This document shows, one piece after another, positions 13,000 to 25,257 of a stretch of DNA of 64,000 nucleotides (within the stretch, counting starts at the first letter, position 1; every line of letters begins with the position of its first letter). Source of the stretch: Cinnamomum chago. Lineage: Eukaryota > Streptophyta > Magnoliopsida > Laurales > Lauraceae. Position numbers and translations under genes: made by a program. The notes below the pieces were generated by a model that was not told where the DNA came from, searched no databases, and saw only the letters and a list, made by a program, of their open reading frames with translations. The stretch lies in contig CP142453.1 in NCBI GenBank assembly GCA_038049695.1, positions 109,529,501 to 109,593,500 of the forward strand, written 5' to 3'.

Positions 13000-14550
13000 T
13001 TGCCTTTGTAGACATGGTGTACGTGAAGCACTTCCTTTGTAGCATGGGCCCTTTAATTCTTCTTCGGTGAGTCCAGTTTTTTGGGATGGAGAGTAACTTC
13101 CTGTCCACCGTGCATAAAGGTATACATGTTGTTGTGCATCCCATGAGTGTCATTCTTGTCATGCATCGTTGGGCGACCCAATAGGATATCTCCACTGTCC
13201 ATTGGTAGCACATCGCACCAAATTGTATTTTTGTAATCATTACCAACTGCAAAAGCAACCTAACATGTATGTCGTACTTGTGCTTCATCACCTGTCATTA
13301 GCCATTTAACAAAGTAGGGATGATTGTGCTTGTAAACCTTCAGCTTCAAGCGATCAACAAGAGTTTGAGAGATAATATTCCCCCAACTTCAACCATCAAG
13401 CACAACTGTACAATTTTGCCCATGTATTGTACTTGTGGAACGAAAAATATTTTTCCACAACCATTTCTTTTCAATAGTGAGTAAAGACTCTTGTTGCACC
13501 AAGAGAAGTGCACCATCTGTTTCAGCTGCAATTTCCTCCACTTCATCGGATTATTCACTTTTAGGATCATCTTTTGTTTCCGGTTCTTCTTGTGCACCTC
13601 CATTAAATTTATTCTTTTTGGACATTCAAACGCACGGTGACCCTTTTGCTTACAATGAAAACATGTAACTTTGTTTTGATCTTCAAACTTGAGGGAGAAC
13701 TTTTCTGAGGAACTAGCACTTGGATTGAAGTCTGGCTTTGCGGGGGTTTTTTGTGTAGGCCATTTCGACACACTAAACTTTCGAGCTTGATAATTAGCAA
13801 TGTCTTCGGCTTTGATGGCATATAGGATGATCTCATCAACATTATCAAAATTCTTGAATGTAAGGATACGTTGTATGTCAATACACAACCCATGAAAATA
13901 TCGATCAACCAACACTTCATCATCTTCATTCAAGCCACAACGAGCTTGCATGGTTTGGAACTCCTCAGAATATTCAATAATAGTTTTGGAACTTTGTTTC
14001 AAATCTTGAAAACTTGAACGAAGATCTCTTGAATAATTCACAGGGAGGAATTTTTGTTTCAACAAATTCTTCATTTCGATCCATGTGTCAACGAGGTTAA
14101 TATTTTGATTTCTTCTTTTCGTTTGCAACTCAACCCACCAAATCGCAGCATAATTGCGAAATCAAGTTTCCACCAATGTAACCTTATGACCATCCGTCAT
14201 TGGCTTGTGTGCGAAAATATTTTCTACACTAACGAATCCATGAATTTATCTGGTTTCAATTTTCCATCATATTCAAGAATCATGAGTTTAATATCCAGAT
14301 CTCGATCAACATTTATGGCATGTGGATCTCGTCGATTCCGATTATATCCTCCATCATCTCGATGATTATCCTCACGCTGATTAGTTTCTAAAGTAGCTAA
14401 TCGGGTTTCAACCTTGCAAGTGTGTCTTGCATTTGAACCATCATTGTGGATAGTTGATTAACATTTATTGATAATTCCGTAACGGTTCCCCTCAAACCAT
14501 CATCTTTATTGGAGGGAAGACTCCACTTCTACATGCTTCTTGGGAGGCAT
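13000..14550 (-). pseudogene. Retrotransposon gag with zinc knuckle and broken aspartic protease
   Basis: The probable start is at 14550 (MPPKKHVE). The gag core contains EYDGKLKPDKFMD, FRNYAAIWWVEL, KQKFLPVNYSRDL and an EYSEEFQTMQ region, typical of Ty3/Gypsy capsid. A CCHC zinc knuckle, CFHCKQKGHRAFEC, is encoded at 13622-13663. Stops interrupt the N-terminal third, including a TGA before FRNYAAIWW that could come from CGA by deamination. The longest open piece is 13346-14128 (260 codons). A frameshift then separates protease-like sequence: CTVVLDG, a stop where a Gly/Ser is expected, then SQTLVDRLKL. Further on is a GRPTMHDKN-like block. The reading frame is not functional as it stands. 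Confidence 0.88.
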
Positions 14551-14928
14551 TTTTTTTAATGTAAATTCAAAATTTTTGACAGACCTGATGTGTAGATTTG
14601 CTTTCCACGAGTCCGATGAAGAAAATGGATCTGAAACCCGAGTCTATATGAACCCAATATCGTAGAGAAAATTTTCAGCCCTTGATCTGGTCAACTCCTA
14701 ATGTTGACTGGGTCCCAGCTGATGTCAGTACAATGTAAGATTCTGAAAATCAATGGTCTTTATAGGCACCCAGGTCCGTGCCTCTTGCTATTGGGCTTTT
14801 GTTCAAATGTTGGGGATGTCGATAGTGAGTGGGGTTCTGCAGGGAAGGGGCGATGATGGTACGGGGATGGAAAGGGGGATGTGCTCCGATCGGTGACCGG
14901 AGACAGATCGGAGTGACATGGATCTTCG

Positions 14929-14940
14929 CTCTGATACCAA
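14929..14940 (-). other. Primer-binding site for initiator tRNA-Met
   Basis: The minus strand reads tggtatcagagc, the standard plant PBS complementary to the 3' end of initiator tRNA-Met. It starts one base inside the 5' LTR, as expected. This fixes the orientation and the LTR boundary. Confidence 0.88.
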
Positions 14941-14941
14941 C

Positions 14942-15305
14942 TGATGCAGGCCCTAGGGTTAGGGCTTATGTAGATGCCGAAGCACATGTCAAAGACACCT
15001 CAAATTATCTCCACAGAGATTTCTAACACGAGGAAAACCTCTCCAAGGGAAAATCCCAATTTTATTCTATTCCAAAATCTGAGATTATCATCTCTACAAT
15101 GCAATATAAAAAGGCAAAGTAAACTTAGGGCGTAAGAAAAGCCAATCTAATAATAGAAATTATATTAATCAAACTAGGAAACCAAATAAATCAGAATGCT
15201 AATCCTAATTACAATAAAATTAAGAAGCTACTAATTAAAAAAATAGATATCCTAAAAACTATGTTGGGTGGGACCATCGGTGGAGTGGTAGCCCGTTTTG
15301 CATCA
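14942..15305 (-). repeat. 5' LTR of the gag-only element
   Basis: 364 bp with intact termini: on the plus strand it opens tgatgcagg and closes gttttgcatca, giving TG...CA on either strand. The low-coordinate edge abuts the primer-binding site. Confidence 0.88.
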
Positions 15306-15310
15306 CTTTC

Positions 15311-18297
15311 TCCGCAAAATTAATATAGGTTGTGTCCAGATTTGCATTGGGACACCTAAATTAGAGGAAATGGACCTCTTTTTTTGGATTAGTTACAAAG
15401 GATTCACTAAAGAAAGGAGACATTACAAGCCCTCAAAGAATAGACCTAAACTATGCTTTTCTCTCAAACTCTGTAGTTCTTTGTATATTATTTTGTTTGT
15501 TCTTTGTGTTAGTTGTTATTTACGTACATATTCTTTAGTTATGCATTGATGAACCTTTAGTTTAATTACTGGCACATTTTTTCAATATCATCATGTACTA
15601 TATATGGATGTGTTTGCATTCTAGTCCTTCAGAATTCCCTATGCCTGGCTATATGTTTCTTTATCTGGCATTGTGATGCAGATGTGAATTACGAACCTTC
15701 AGCTCTTAACTTGGTTTGTTCTTATGCCGAAATGAATCAAAATAGATTATAGGAAGATGGTGAATAAATCACAGAGAATAATAATAATTGAGACGCTAAA
15801 CTTCTTACAAAATATCGGCGCTCACAACTGCAGCGGCTGCTACACAGTCGAAATCCCCACCTCCCCTTTCCTCTTCACTACTTCTCTGTTCTTTTTCAGT
15901 AACAACAAAAAATGGAGAAAAAAGGAAGAGAGAGTGATGCAGAAGACAACAAAAAATGGAAAAAAAAAAAGGAAGAGAGAGAGAGAGAGAGATGCAAAAG
16001 ACATACCTGGATGTGGTAGCACCGCAACAGGCTTCACTGCTCCAGCAAACGTCGGACGTGCAGGCTGCATTGCTCCAGGCTGACGCTCCTCCTTTCCATC
16101 TTCTTCTCTTTTTCTCCTTTCCCTCTTCTCATTCTCTCTCACGGCTTCTGTTTTGGGTGAAATCTAGGGAAGCACGATGGCCCTCTTTCATTTTATTTAA
16201 AGGTCAGCTATGGGCCCACCTGATGAAAGGAATATATATAAACTAAATGGGCCATTAAAATAACATTTAAAAACCCATTAAGAAAATGACTTAAAAACCA
16301 TTGAAAAACCAATCCACATTAAAAAAAAAAACACCAACCATTAGAGTCATTAAAAAATTATTCAAAAAAATCATCCAATTTTTTTTTTAAAGCCACTAAA
16401 AAAGACATTCAAAAATATTAATTGGGCCCATCTAGAAGAAAAAAAGCTGAAGAACTTTGTAGTCTTTTTAACCACTGGTGGGCTCCATCATGAAGCCAGG
16501 ATTTTAAAATAAAGGAGTCATGCCATAGCCAAATATTACTCATTTGAAATTAATGCCTACATCAAAATTCACTCTAATTGGATATAGAGGCATATCCAAC
16601 TTTCACACAGTCACACTAACTGAAAATATTACTAGTGGCACTACAAATGATAACACTGATGGGATGAGGATAGTGATGTCATATATCTTAATTCTTAAGT
16701 CTTAAGTCTTGACTTCATGACATGGTTCTTTTTTGTTATGAGCCTTTCACATTAATTGGAAATAGGTTTTAGCCAAATTTCAATCTAATAGGAAATACTT
16801 AAGTAAGGCCTTGACCAAAGTACACTTTAATAGAAAATGAGCCCGTCTCATTTTAATAGGAAATAGGCTCTAATCAAATTTAATTTTTAACAGAAAAATC
16901 TTTATTAGCTTTTCATTACTTTCTAAGTTAACATGAGAAACATGTATACATGTGAAAAAACTAATCATTACTATTATTTTCTATTTATACAGCGATACAG
17001 GACTCATATATTGAGGGCACCACTACACCCTCTTTTCTTACTTTTGCAAAAAAAAAAAAAAAAAAAACAAATTTTTTGGATTTTCTGAAATTTTTTGGGC
17101 ATTTTTTTTCAAATCGCACACTACGGAGCCCCGCTATGCTGCGTAGCAGCCCACCGCCACCGCTATTTTCATCCTTGAATTTGAGACAAACTAAAGAATA
17201 TAGAAAAAAAAAATAGTGAGAATTCGAAACAATATTCCCAAATGTTGACGACTCTAAATGAATGCTTTTACAACTTATAATTTGTTCCAGAGCAAAAGAA
17301 ACTCTTGACTTTGTTTTTACCCTCTTTAGGTTTTTGGTTTGTTAGCTTGGAATGGCCTAGTTCCTTGAGGAGTTGAGGCTTTTTGGCTGGTTTTCCTTCT
17401 AAGGTCTTCACAAGGGATAATCTGGTTTGAAAGGAGGTAGTGTTGGATTCATCTATCTTTTGTCCTCTTTCAAATAACTAATTACTTTATTAACCCAAGA
17501 ACTAATAACAAAAGAACATGTTCCTTTCTTGATACAATAAATATAATCCCTTGGATCTTAGTTGATGTCTTTCCAAAATGTTCATTGTGCATTTCTGGTA
17601 ATCATCATCTGTCTGTAGTGTCCAACAATGTCACATCCTGCTCTTTTTTAGTCTGTTGATACCGGTCCGGTGGTCCGCCAATAGGTCAAATTTGTTCCGT
17701 GCGGATCATGTGGCTTGACGACAAAGACAAAAATTGTGAGACTTGAATGCTTGTGTGGAGGATTATAGCATTTTTGAACCGTTGGATTGTTATGATTTCC
17801 TTCCAATCCATTGAGCGCAACTTCACAAGCATGCATGTGAAAACCAATCAACGATTGGTGTCCGAAGGAGTGTAGGAAGCCAAACATAGTAAATAAGAAA
17901 AAATGGGTCTAGGAATCTTCAAAATAGCGAAAGAGCATTAGATGCGGAAGTGGAATCTCATAGTAACTCTAATCCAACCTATTCACAACATATTCCAAAT
18001 CATATTGCGACTCTAGTATAACCTATTCCTAATTTAACATAAACTCGTCGTTGTGTTGACATATTCAACCTTCTTAAAATATTCATAGAAACAACCTAGA
18101 ATCAATCCCTGGCTATAGCGCTGATGGTATGGGACTTGTGTGAGGGTGTGTGAGTATTTACCTGAGCAATAATAATAATAACTTTCATAAAATATTCTAT
18201 ATCAATAAGAAGCGAAAGACATAAATCACTGTACCTTAAGTTGAAACCCAACGAAAGACATAAATAACCCTTAATTAGAAGAGGTGATGAGCAAAAG
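15311..18297. other. Intergenic, no supported gene
   Basis: Contains a purine-rich stretch with (GA)n at about 15972-15991, AT-rich segments full of short A runs, and a poly-A at 17048-17067. Open frames at 15757-16246 and 17648-17887 have low-complexity or unrecognisable translations. I see no gene or intact transposon here. Confidence 0.5.
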
Positions 18298-18597
18298 TTG
18301 GGAATGAATCTCTACGGGAGTGCATGTCCTCGTGATTTTGTGCCTAATACTCTGTCCCACTTGGGCCCCATGACAGAGCAACAGTTCATGCTTCTCCTCT
18401 TCGACCACATTATGGAGAAGGATTCAACCAAAGGGTTCCTTTTGCACATCTTCCTATTTTTCTGTTTTCACGAACGCATTTTTAACAGACTTCCGACTCT
18501 GGTTAAGACAGACTCTTGGCACTACTTTCTTCAGGACCTTGCTGTTTACAAGTGTCGGGACCTAGTTGCATTTGAGTTTTTCCGGGTTGGTCATTGA
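18298..18597 (+). CDS. Unrecognised 99-codon open frame
   Basis: An uninterrupted frame whose base composition is more balanced than its AT-rich surroundings; the translation is mixed and not low-complexity (for example LGPMTEQQFMLLLFDH, DSWHYFLQDLAVYKC). A hydrophobic Phe/Leu-rich stretch sits in the middle. I recognise no domain and see no flanking exons. It could be a fragment of a captured or degraded gene, or a chance frame. Confidence 0.2.
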   Translation: MGMNLYGSACPRDFVPNTLSHLGPMTEQQFMLLLFDHIMEKDSTKGFLLHIFLFFCFHERIFNRLPTLVKTDSWHYFLQDLAVYKCRDLVAFEFFRVGH

Positions 18598-21500
18598 ACA
18601 GTGGCAATGTTTCGACTTGGACTCACATTTCAATGTCCAAGTTACAATGATATTTGGTATTTACTAATGTTCATAATTTCATATGCACATGAATGTTAAG
18701 CTCGTTTATATTTTGAGTCCAACTGATAGTGTTTGCCATTTTTTTCCATTTTCTGTTTGTTGTAGTGAGACATCTTCTTGGTGGGCGAATGTGTTCATTT
18801 CCTTGTACCATCTGGCATCTGGTGCTCATATCTCTATAAGCATGTGCCAAAGCAAAATGAAAGGTGGAAGTCAAAATCAAGTTCCTCCGGTGCATGTATC
18901 TAAAACTGTTTACTGATATCGAACAACCCATTTTTACCTGGGTAAAGCCCCTGCTCCTACAACAGTTGTGTTATGCTGTGATTTGCTGCATCGCTCGTTC
19001 ATATTTAAACTTTTACTTTTGGCACTGAAATTCTTTAGGTTTTCTATACACAAATATCATCTTTCCATTTTCTCCCTTTTTACTCGCTTTTGTATTCAGT
19101 TAATTTTTTGCCACCCAAAAAGAAATTATTATATACTCTATTAACAGCTGACATTGCAGATGCACTTGATCATGTTCATTGTATTATTATGTATTTTATT
19201 CATTGGCTGAAGAATCAAGGGCTGGTTTGAATCGTTGTTAACCAAGTGTTGATTACTACTACATGTACACAATGGTTCGTGTGTTTTGATGACCTGTCAT
19301 GTCCCTAAGTCCGAGTTGTTTTGTGCTTTGATGTAACCAATTCAGGTAAGTAGTTACATGCATTAAGAGTTACAGTTGACTGGAGTGCAAGTCAACTAAG
19401 TTCCATGGATCCTAAATAGCCCCAATATCCATGTAAGAGTCTATGCAATTGGATAACCTGAGTTACCTGTCAGTGGCAGTTCTTTTTTAATTGCAGGGTT
19501 ACAGGTAATTAGATTGACAGGTGAATTGATTGCTGGGCAACTGAGCAAGGACCCAAACATGGCCTAAATAATGATGTGTAGCTCGTGGTGTGAGCACTGA
19601 CCTTTTGTGATTGACCAAACATTGTAAACAAACATTTCTATTAGGTACCAACCCTGAACATCTAAATTGCAGGCTTGTATAATACTGTGGAGCAAATCAG
19701 TACAGTTGGCTCACCAATGAAGACAACCAATGTTTGGATCTCAATCTACACATGAAAGGTGATGAGCCTAAAAGTTTAATGTGTAGGAATAATCATATTG
19801 AGCATTGGTTGAAAGCATGCCTTGTGTGGTGTGAGATGAACTCCTCATTGACGGTTTAGTTTCATCTTTGTTAGGACTTCTGCAGGTTCAAGCACATCCC
19901 ATGTCCATAGACTGAGATCTAAGAGTTGGCCATTATTAAAATTGGGCCCCTGCGCATGGATTTGACTCTATCTGATCATGAGGTCGAGTGTTTCTTACTA
20001 TCTTTTTTGAATCTGTACAACTTGTTATTTCTTTTGTGTCAGTATTGATGTCCAGGTTGAATGGTTGGGATTGTGCAATGTGTCCACTCAGCGGTATAGA
20101 TTCACTTGAGGCCCTACTTTTTAGGGTTTTTTTTTTTTTGTTTTTCAAAACACAATGGTTTGAAGCCAACTGTTCTAATCCCCTAATCTATAGGCTCCAA
20201 CCCGTCTCCACTGGATCTGTTCCCTTGAGTGTAGGTGCTTTGGAACATGCTGTGGGGTCCACATTTTGATCCATCTGAGTAGACTATGAAACATGAGTCA
20301 TCCTTGATAGTCATTGGGTTTTGCACTCATCCAAATGAATTGGACTATTGGATTAAGTGCTCATTCGTATTTTTATAGTAAAAACTCATTGGCCATAGAT
20401 CAAGCGGGGCTGGTGATGATCAGAGACTCTCCGGGTTAAGCACGATTGAAGTATTTAAGTATCTTTCTGTTCTGCATTGAAGTATGAGCTAAGCGCGATT
20501 GAAGTATTCATTACTTCCCTCTCTCCTGTAGTAGCACTCTATTCTACTAGTACTGATGAGTAAGAAACTCGCTTCAAGCTCAGTTAGTAAAGAAATCCAA
20601 AGAGAGGTTCACCTGTTAGAAGTTTCGATCTATGGGCTTTCTTTAATTAGTAAGGAGCTTTGTTAAAGAGATTAGAGGGAATATACCTGTAACATCGAAA
20701 GATAAAAGGTTCTCTTTTAAAGGAATTCAGAATTCAAGAAGATTAGATTAGTTGTTGACTTTGATAGAAGCTAAGGCAAGAAGTCAATCGCTTTCAGTAT
20801 CTCTTGCTTCTTTGGTTAGTGTCACCATGCATAGGGTCAAAACGAGTTTTGAGAGGTCAGAGGGAAGTCTTTTGATTCCTCCTGGTTCCATGCCCAAGGT
20901 GGTTCCCACAAGTAGGGTCTGTTTAGGAACTTTACATGTAGAGTGGAGTGAAGTACACCCTCCAAGGAGTAAAAGAAGGGTTACGATGATATTCTCTCTT
21001 TAATTGTTTGGTTGGGAATCTGTTCGACTCTTTTTGTAAAAAATGGGTGAGAAGGGAGGTTGCTTTTTTATTTTTATTTTTTTTAAGGAAATTTTTAAAA
21101 TATGTACTTTTGGTGTGATTTGTTGTGTGAAAAATAGCAGTTTAACTTTAAGAAGTATTGAGGTTACTTTTGTCTTTTGCCTGCTGCTAAAAGTAAGTAA
21201 ATCATTGTCCAAGATTTAAGGAATATTGCAATCAATTAAGTACGTCTAAATTGTTCCCACCCCTGTTCTCTTTTGGTTGACACTTTTTTTTAAAGGGTTG
21301 AGAAGCCTCGGTCTGAATTAGAATCTCACAAAACACTCAGACGGTAACAAATGCTAAATTTAACGAGTGCTTTTGCGGAAGAAAAGAAAAGTTCATAAGT
21401 TTATTTGCTGCAGTGGTAATATCAATTTTCATGTCCTTTCAAAGCTGAACTGCTATGAAAATAGTATTCTTTCAATATTAACTTTGACCATATGAAAGCT

Positions 21501-22101
21501 GTTGTGCTAAATTTTCCTGTACTGTATATAGTACAGTGGGCAAACCCTTTACTAACTGGACACAGGTAGGCCTGTCAATTGAGCCTGTTGAAATGAGTAT
21601 ACTAACCGGCCTAAGCCCGAAAACACAAGGCTCTTAAAAAAATTTGAGCCCGGCAAGCTAAGCTTGAACAATTATTTGAGAGCCCGGTCAAAATCAGATT
21701 AAGAATGGGCAGAGCATGTCAAGGCCCGGCCGGCCGTAATGTTATTTTACCAATTTTATATATTTCAATGGGAACCCTCCAAAATGTCTCTTTCCTCATT
21801 TCTCATGAATTCAATCACTTTCCACTCCACATCAAAAACCTACCTCATGAATTGCAATGGACTCAATTTGATACTTGGACTGGATCCACTATTGAGTTTA
21901 GCCTTGAAATTCTTTTTATTGATTTATCACTGTTGATTTTGAAGACTTAATATCTATTATTTAGTATCTAGATTTTTTGAAATTTGATCAAGTTGAAATT
22001 TGGTGGTCCTCTTATCTGACAATCATTATCATCTTTATTAATATAGCTTCACCCATTAAAAAGAAAAAAAACGTCTCCATTAATGAAAATGTCAATGTCC
22101 A
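18598..22101. other. Intergenic, no supported gene
   Basis: AT-rich DNA. A diverged relative of the 10499 MITE starts near 20918. A short GC-rich patch at about 21570-21735 has the gagcccggc phrases typical of decayed hAT MITEs. No coding region is supported. Confidence 0.45.
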
Positions 22102-23328
22102 TTACGAGAGAGATCCTCAATAAGGAGGATATCAGGGAACTCCTCCACGTATTCTTGAATGGTCCACCTTGACCTCCTCCGCCATGCTACAATATACTGA
22201 TAAATGAAAAGTGCAATCAACAATCATCTGAAAATAGAAAAACAATCATCTGAAAATAGAGATTGACATACACCAATACTATATATGTAGACTATTTGGT
22301 ATCTATATATAGCATCTATTTTGTACTTCTTTTGCTTGTTGATCAGGGGGTTTTGATTGAATGATCATGATTAGCTTACTTAGAAAGCTATAGTCATACT
22401 GATAGGAAAAAGAATTCTATGTTGAATTCTTAAAACCTCCATAATTGTATTTGCTGGAGAAACCGATTTCGGCCATGAAGCTAGTGCTAGTTTCGTTGCC
22501 GTTGCCGATGTGCCTCGTGGCTACGAATCAGCCAACGAAACCGCCATTTCTGTCGTCCACATGGCCACCTACGACTCTCACGCCTCCTATTCCTACCAGA
22601 ACCGCATTCCGCAGGATGCTGACATCCCCTTCCTCCATCTCCATCTCTACCTCTACCTCCTCGGTTGCGCAGACTTGGTAGATTTCGTCTATGGTGCATT
22701 GAAAATGCTACAGTAGTTACGACGTTCTTCTTGCAATTTCAGCCTAACTGTGAAGCGGCCCCAAATGAAGAGCAAGAAGAAGGTCGTAACTACGGTAGCA
22801 TTTTCAATGCACCATAGAGGAAATCTACCAAGTCCGCGCAATAGAGAGGTGGAGGCAGAGGAGGTGGAGGTGGAGATGGAGATGTCGGCATCCTGCGGAA
22901 TGTGGTTCTGGCAGGGGCAGAGGAGGCATGAGAGTCGTAGGCGGCCGCAGCAACGAAACTAGAACCAGCTTCATGGCCAAAAACGGTTTCTCCAGCAAAT
23001 ACAATTAAGGGGGTTTTAAGAATTTAACGTCAGTACGACTATAGCTTTCTAAGTAATCTACTCATGATCATTCAATCAAAACCCCCTAATCAACAGGCAA
23101 AAGAAGTACAAAATAGATGCTATATATATACCAAATAGTATACATATATAGTATTGGTATATGTCTTTCTCTATTTTCAGATGATTGTTTCTCTATTTTC
23201 TGATGATTATTGATTGCACTTTTCATTCATCAGTATATTGTAACATGGAGGAGGAGGTCAAGGAGGACCATTCAAGAATTCGTGGAGAAGTTCCTTGATA
23301 TCCTCCTTATTGAGGTTCTCTCTCCTAA
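22102..23328. repeat. 1.2-kb inverted repeat (fold-back) with gene-like arms
   Basis: The left arm 22102-22734 pairs with the right arm 22772-23328 around a loop of about 37 nt; the arms agree at roughly 90% apart from indels. The right arm lacks a block of roughly 60 bp present in the left (around 22500-22565). The inner part of each arm is GC-rich with triplet-like structure (MKLVLVSLPLPM in one frame of the left arm, or FGHEASASFVA in another), unlike the AT-rich outer part. The same GC-rich module occurs as single-arm relatives at 26093-26410 and, more diverged, 27905-28075. A transcript across it would form a very long hairpin. No target-site duplication was found, so transposition is unproven. 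Confidence 0.85.
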
Positions 23329-23477
23329 CTTGAGATTGTATTTTAATTATCAAGTTCCTTTTAGCGTTTTTGAAGAACTTTGGTGTCTTTGTTGAGGCAT
23401 CAGTGATGAGACCGATACATGTCTTACAGAAAAAGAAACACTAAAAGTTGAAGTATCTCTTTAGTTTTGGTGACAGT

Positions 23478-25257
23478 TGAAAGTCCGGGATCCTTACCCT
23501 AGAGGGGGTAGGGGGGTAAATAGGGTGAGCTACAACTTACTGACAAAAAATGTCAAATTTTAACTTCTTTAAATTAATTAGTCACAAGTGGTGATTAAGT
23601 AAATAAATGTGGAAACTAAACAAAAACAGTCACCACAAAGCACGCACCATCACACAAGGATTTATAGTGGTTCGGCCTTAATGCTTACATCCACTACCGG
23701 CTTGTGATCCAACACCACACCGGATTTCCACTAACTATACTTTTCAATAGGCTAAGCAATAACCTTTATAATATGTTTTCCAATGCTAAGCAATAACCTC
23801 TACAATGTTGTTTTTCTTGGCTAAACAATAACCTATCAATGTGTTTTTCTAGACTAAGTAATAACATTTACACTATGCTTTTCTTAGGCTAAGCAATAAC
23901 CTTTACAAGAAGAATATTTTTTCTCAATGTAGTGTCTACACAAACACTTTAAGAGAAACAATTAAAGCTCAATTACAATGCCTCTAAAATAGGTAGATAT
24001 GAAATTGAAAATCTAACTCACACAAACACTATATGAATGCAAAGGTGTATGCTCATGATGTGTGTGTGTAATAACTTCAATCAAGTTAAAAACTAAGCTC
24101 ATTCAATATATGTTCAAAGCATTTAAAAGTTTAAGGCACATAAAAAGATTTGATTGAAGTGAAATGCCAATCACATGTATGAATACAAACTTATTAATGA
24201 TATGAAAATCAAAGGCTCACAAGTTGTATGAAACTAATTAACTCTAAACATGTGATGCATGTGCAATGTTGTTTTTAAAATCAAATAAATTTAACTAAGG
24301 TTTAAATGAATGAAAACAACAAATAGAGTTTCAACCAAGTAAATGAATCATGCTAAAAGAAATCAAAGATTTTAGCTAAGCATGATTAATGAAGATTTTA
24401 AAGCAAACTTGGTTTGAAATCAAGGTGAATAATTCAATCCAACTGAGATCAAAAATTAAAAGAAGAATGGATTCAACACATCATAGTTTTAACGCTAAAT
24501 TCATTTACCAATAATTTAAGCAAAGCATATAACATATGATTGATAAAAGTAAAGCTTACTTAGAGATTTAACTTCATTGATCCAAGTTTTAGCTTCACTA
24601 ATGACCCATTGGTCTCTCTTAATTCATCCCCTTTTTCTTGTTTCCAAACTCTTCAAGAGTTGCTAAAAAGTTCCTCTTTGATCCACACTTTTTCCAAATG
24701 AATGAACTTGTATTTATACTCAAAAATTGAATTCTTGCGTCTCCCCGGTCGACTTGCACCATTCCTGGTCGACCTAGGCTTCAACGGTCATAAATCTGAC
24801 CGTTTGAAAAGAGCCCCAACGGCTCTATACCCGATCGACCTACAGTGTGCTCAGTCGACCGAGCCCATGCGGGTCGACCCGGGCCCAGGGACCAAAATCC
24901 ACAAAAATGCATATTTTAAAGTGATTTCTTGTGGGAACTTTTGGGCCACTGAATCAAGCTTGGAATCATGGTTTAAATTAAACCAAGAGGTTTAAAAATA
25001 TGAAACATAAAAAGCCTAAAATGATTTGAAAGATTTAAAACTCATAAGCTTGCTTGATTCATAAAACTTCTTTTCAAATATAAATGCATCCAAGTTTAAA
25101 ATCAAAACATGTATAAATCAATATTTTATAAGTCTAAAAACCAATGCAGGTGTAAATCAAGATTTCATGATTTACTAAATCAAGGCATGTGTGAAAATTC
25201 GAATGATACTAAAATGATAATGCATCCATCAAATTGCAATATACAAAAACCCTAACA
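23478..25257 (-). mobile_element. Solo LTR, about 1.8 kb
   Basis: On the minus strand it starts tgttagggtttttg at 25257 and ends ...cggactttca at 23478, giving TG...CA ends. Flanks acagt (23473-23477) and acaat (25258-25262) agree at four of five bases, a plausible aged target duplication. Inside are blocks typical of plant LTRs (atagtggttcggcc near 23663, gtcgacc-rich patch at 24740-24890). No second LTR, primer site or coding interior is present, so it is read as a recombination-derived solo LTR. The superfamily is not resolved. Confidence 0.6.
23735..23912 (+). repeat. Minisatellite inside the solo LTR
   Basis: The phrase ctaagcaataacct recurs five times with spacers of about 35-45 bp (near 23751, 23786, 23820, 23854 and 23890), each followed by an ...atgtttttc-like stretch. 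The units are degenerate. It is not a CRISPR array: repeat and spacer both drift and the setting is a plant LTR. Confidence 0.75.

Larger units (their letters stand above)
12576..15305 (-). mobile_element. Complete non-autonomous Ty3/Gypsy-type LTR retrotransposon (gag-only, TR-GAG-like)
   Basis: Two direct LTRs (12576-12947 and 14942-15305) bound a 1,994-bp interior. The 5-bp target duplication ctttc is present at 12571-12575 and 15306-15310. Reading on the minus strand, the 5' LTR is the high-coordinate copy. It is followed by a primer-binding site matching initiator tRNA-Met, the gag region, a broken protease region, a short polypurine tract and the 3' LTR. No reverse transcriptase, RNase H or integrase is seen, and the interior is too short for them. 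This is the structure described for TR-GAG elements. The LTRs differ by scattered substitutions and small indels (about 90% alike by eye), so the insertion is not recent. Confidence 0.9.

Noticed and set aside
13435-14365. Plus-strand open frames opposite the gag region
   Set aside because: They are antisense shadows of the minus-strand gag, which has the clear zinc knuckle and capsid motifs.
20400-20520. Short phrases (gggttaagcacgattgaag, aagcgcgattgaag) recalling 5S rRNA
   Set aside because: Only a few bases match, the internal promoter of 5S is absent, and the phrase is a local repeat.
23735-23912. Regularly spaced short repeats resembling a CRISPR array
   Set aside because: Repeats and spacers both drift, there are no cas genes, and the sequence lies inside a plant LTR.
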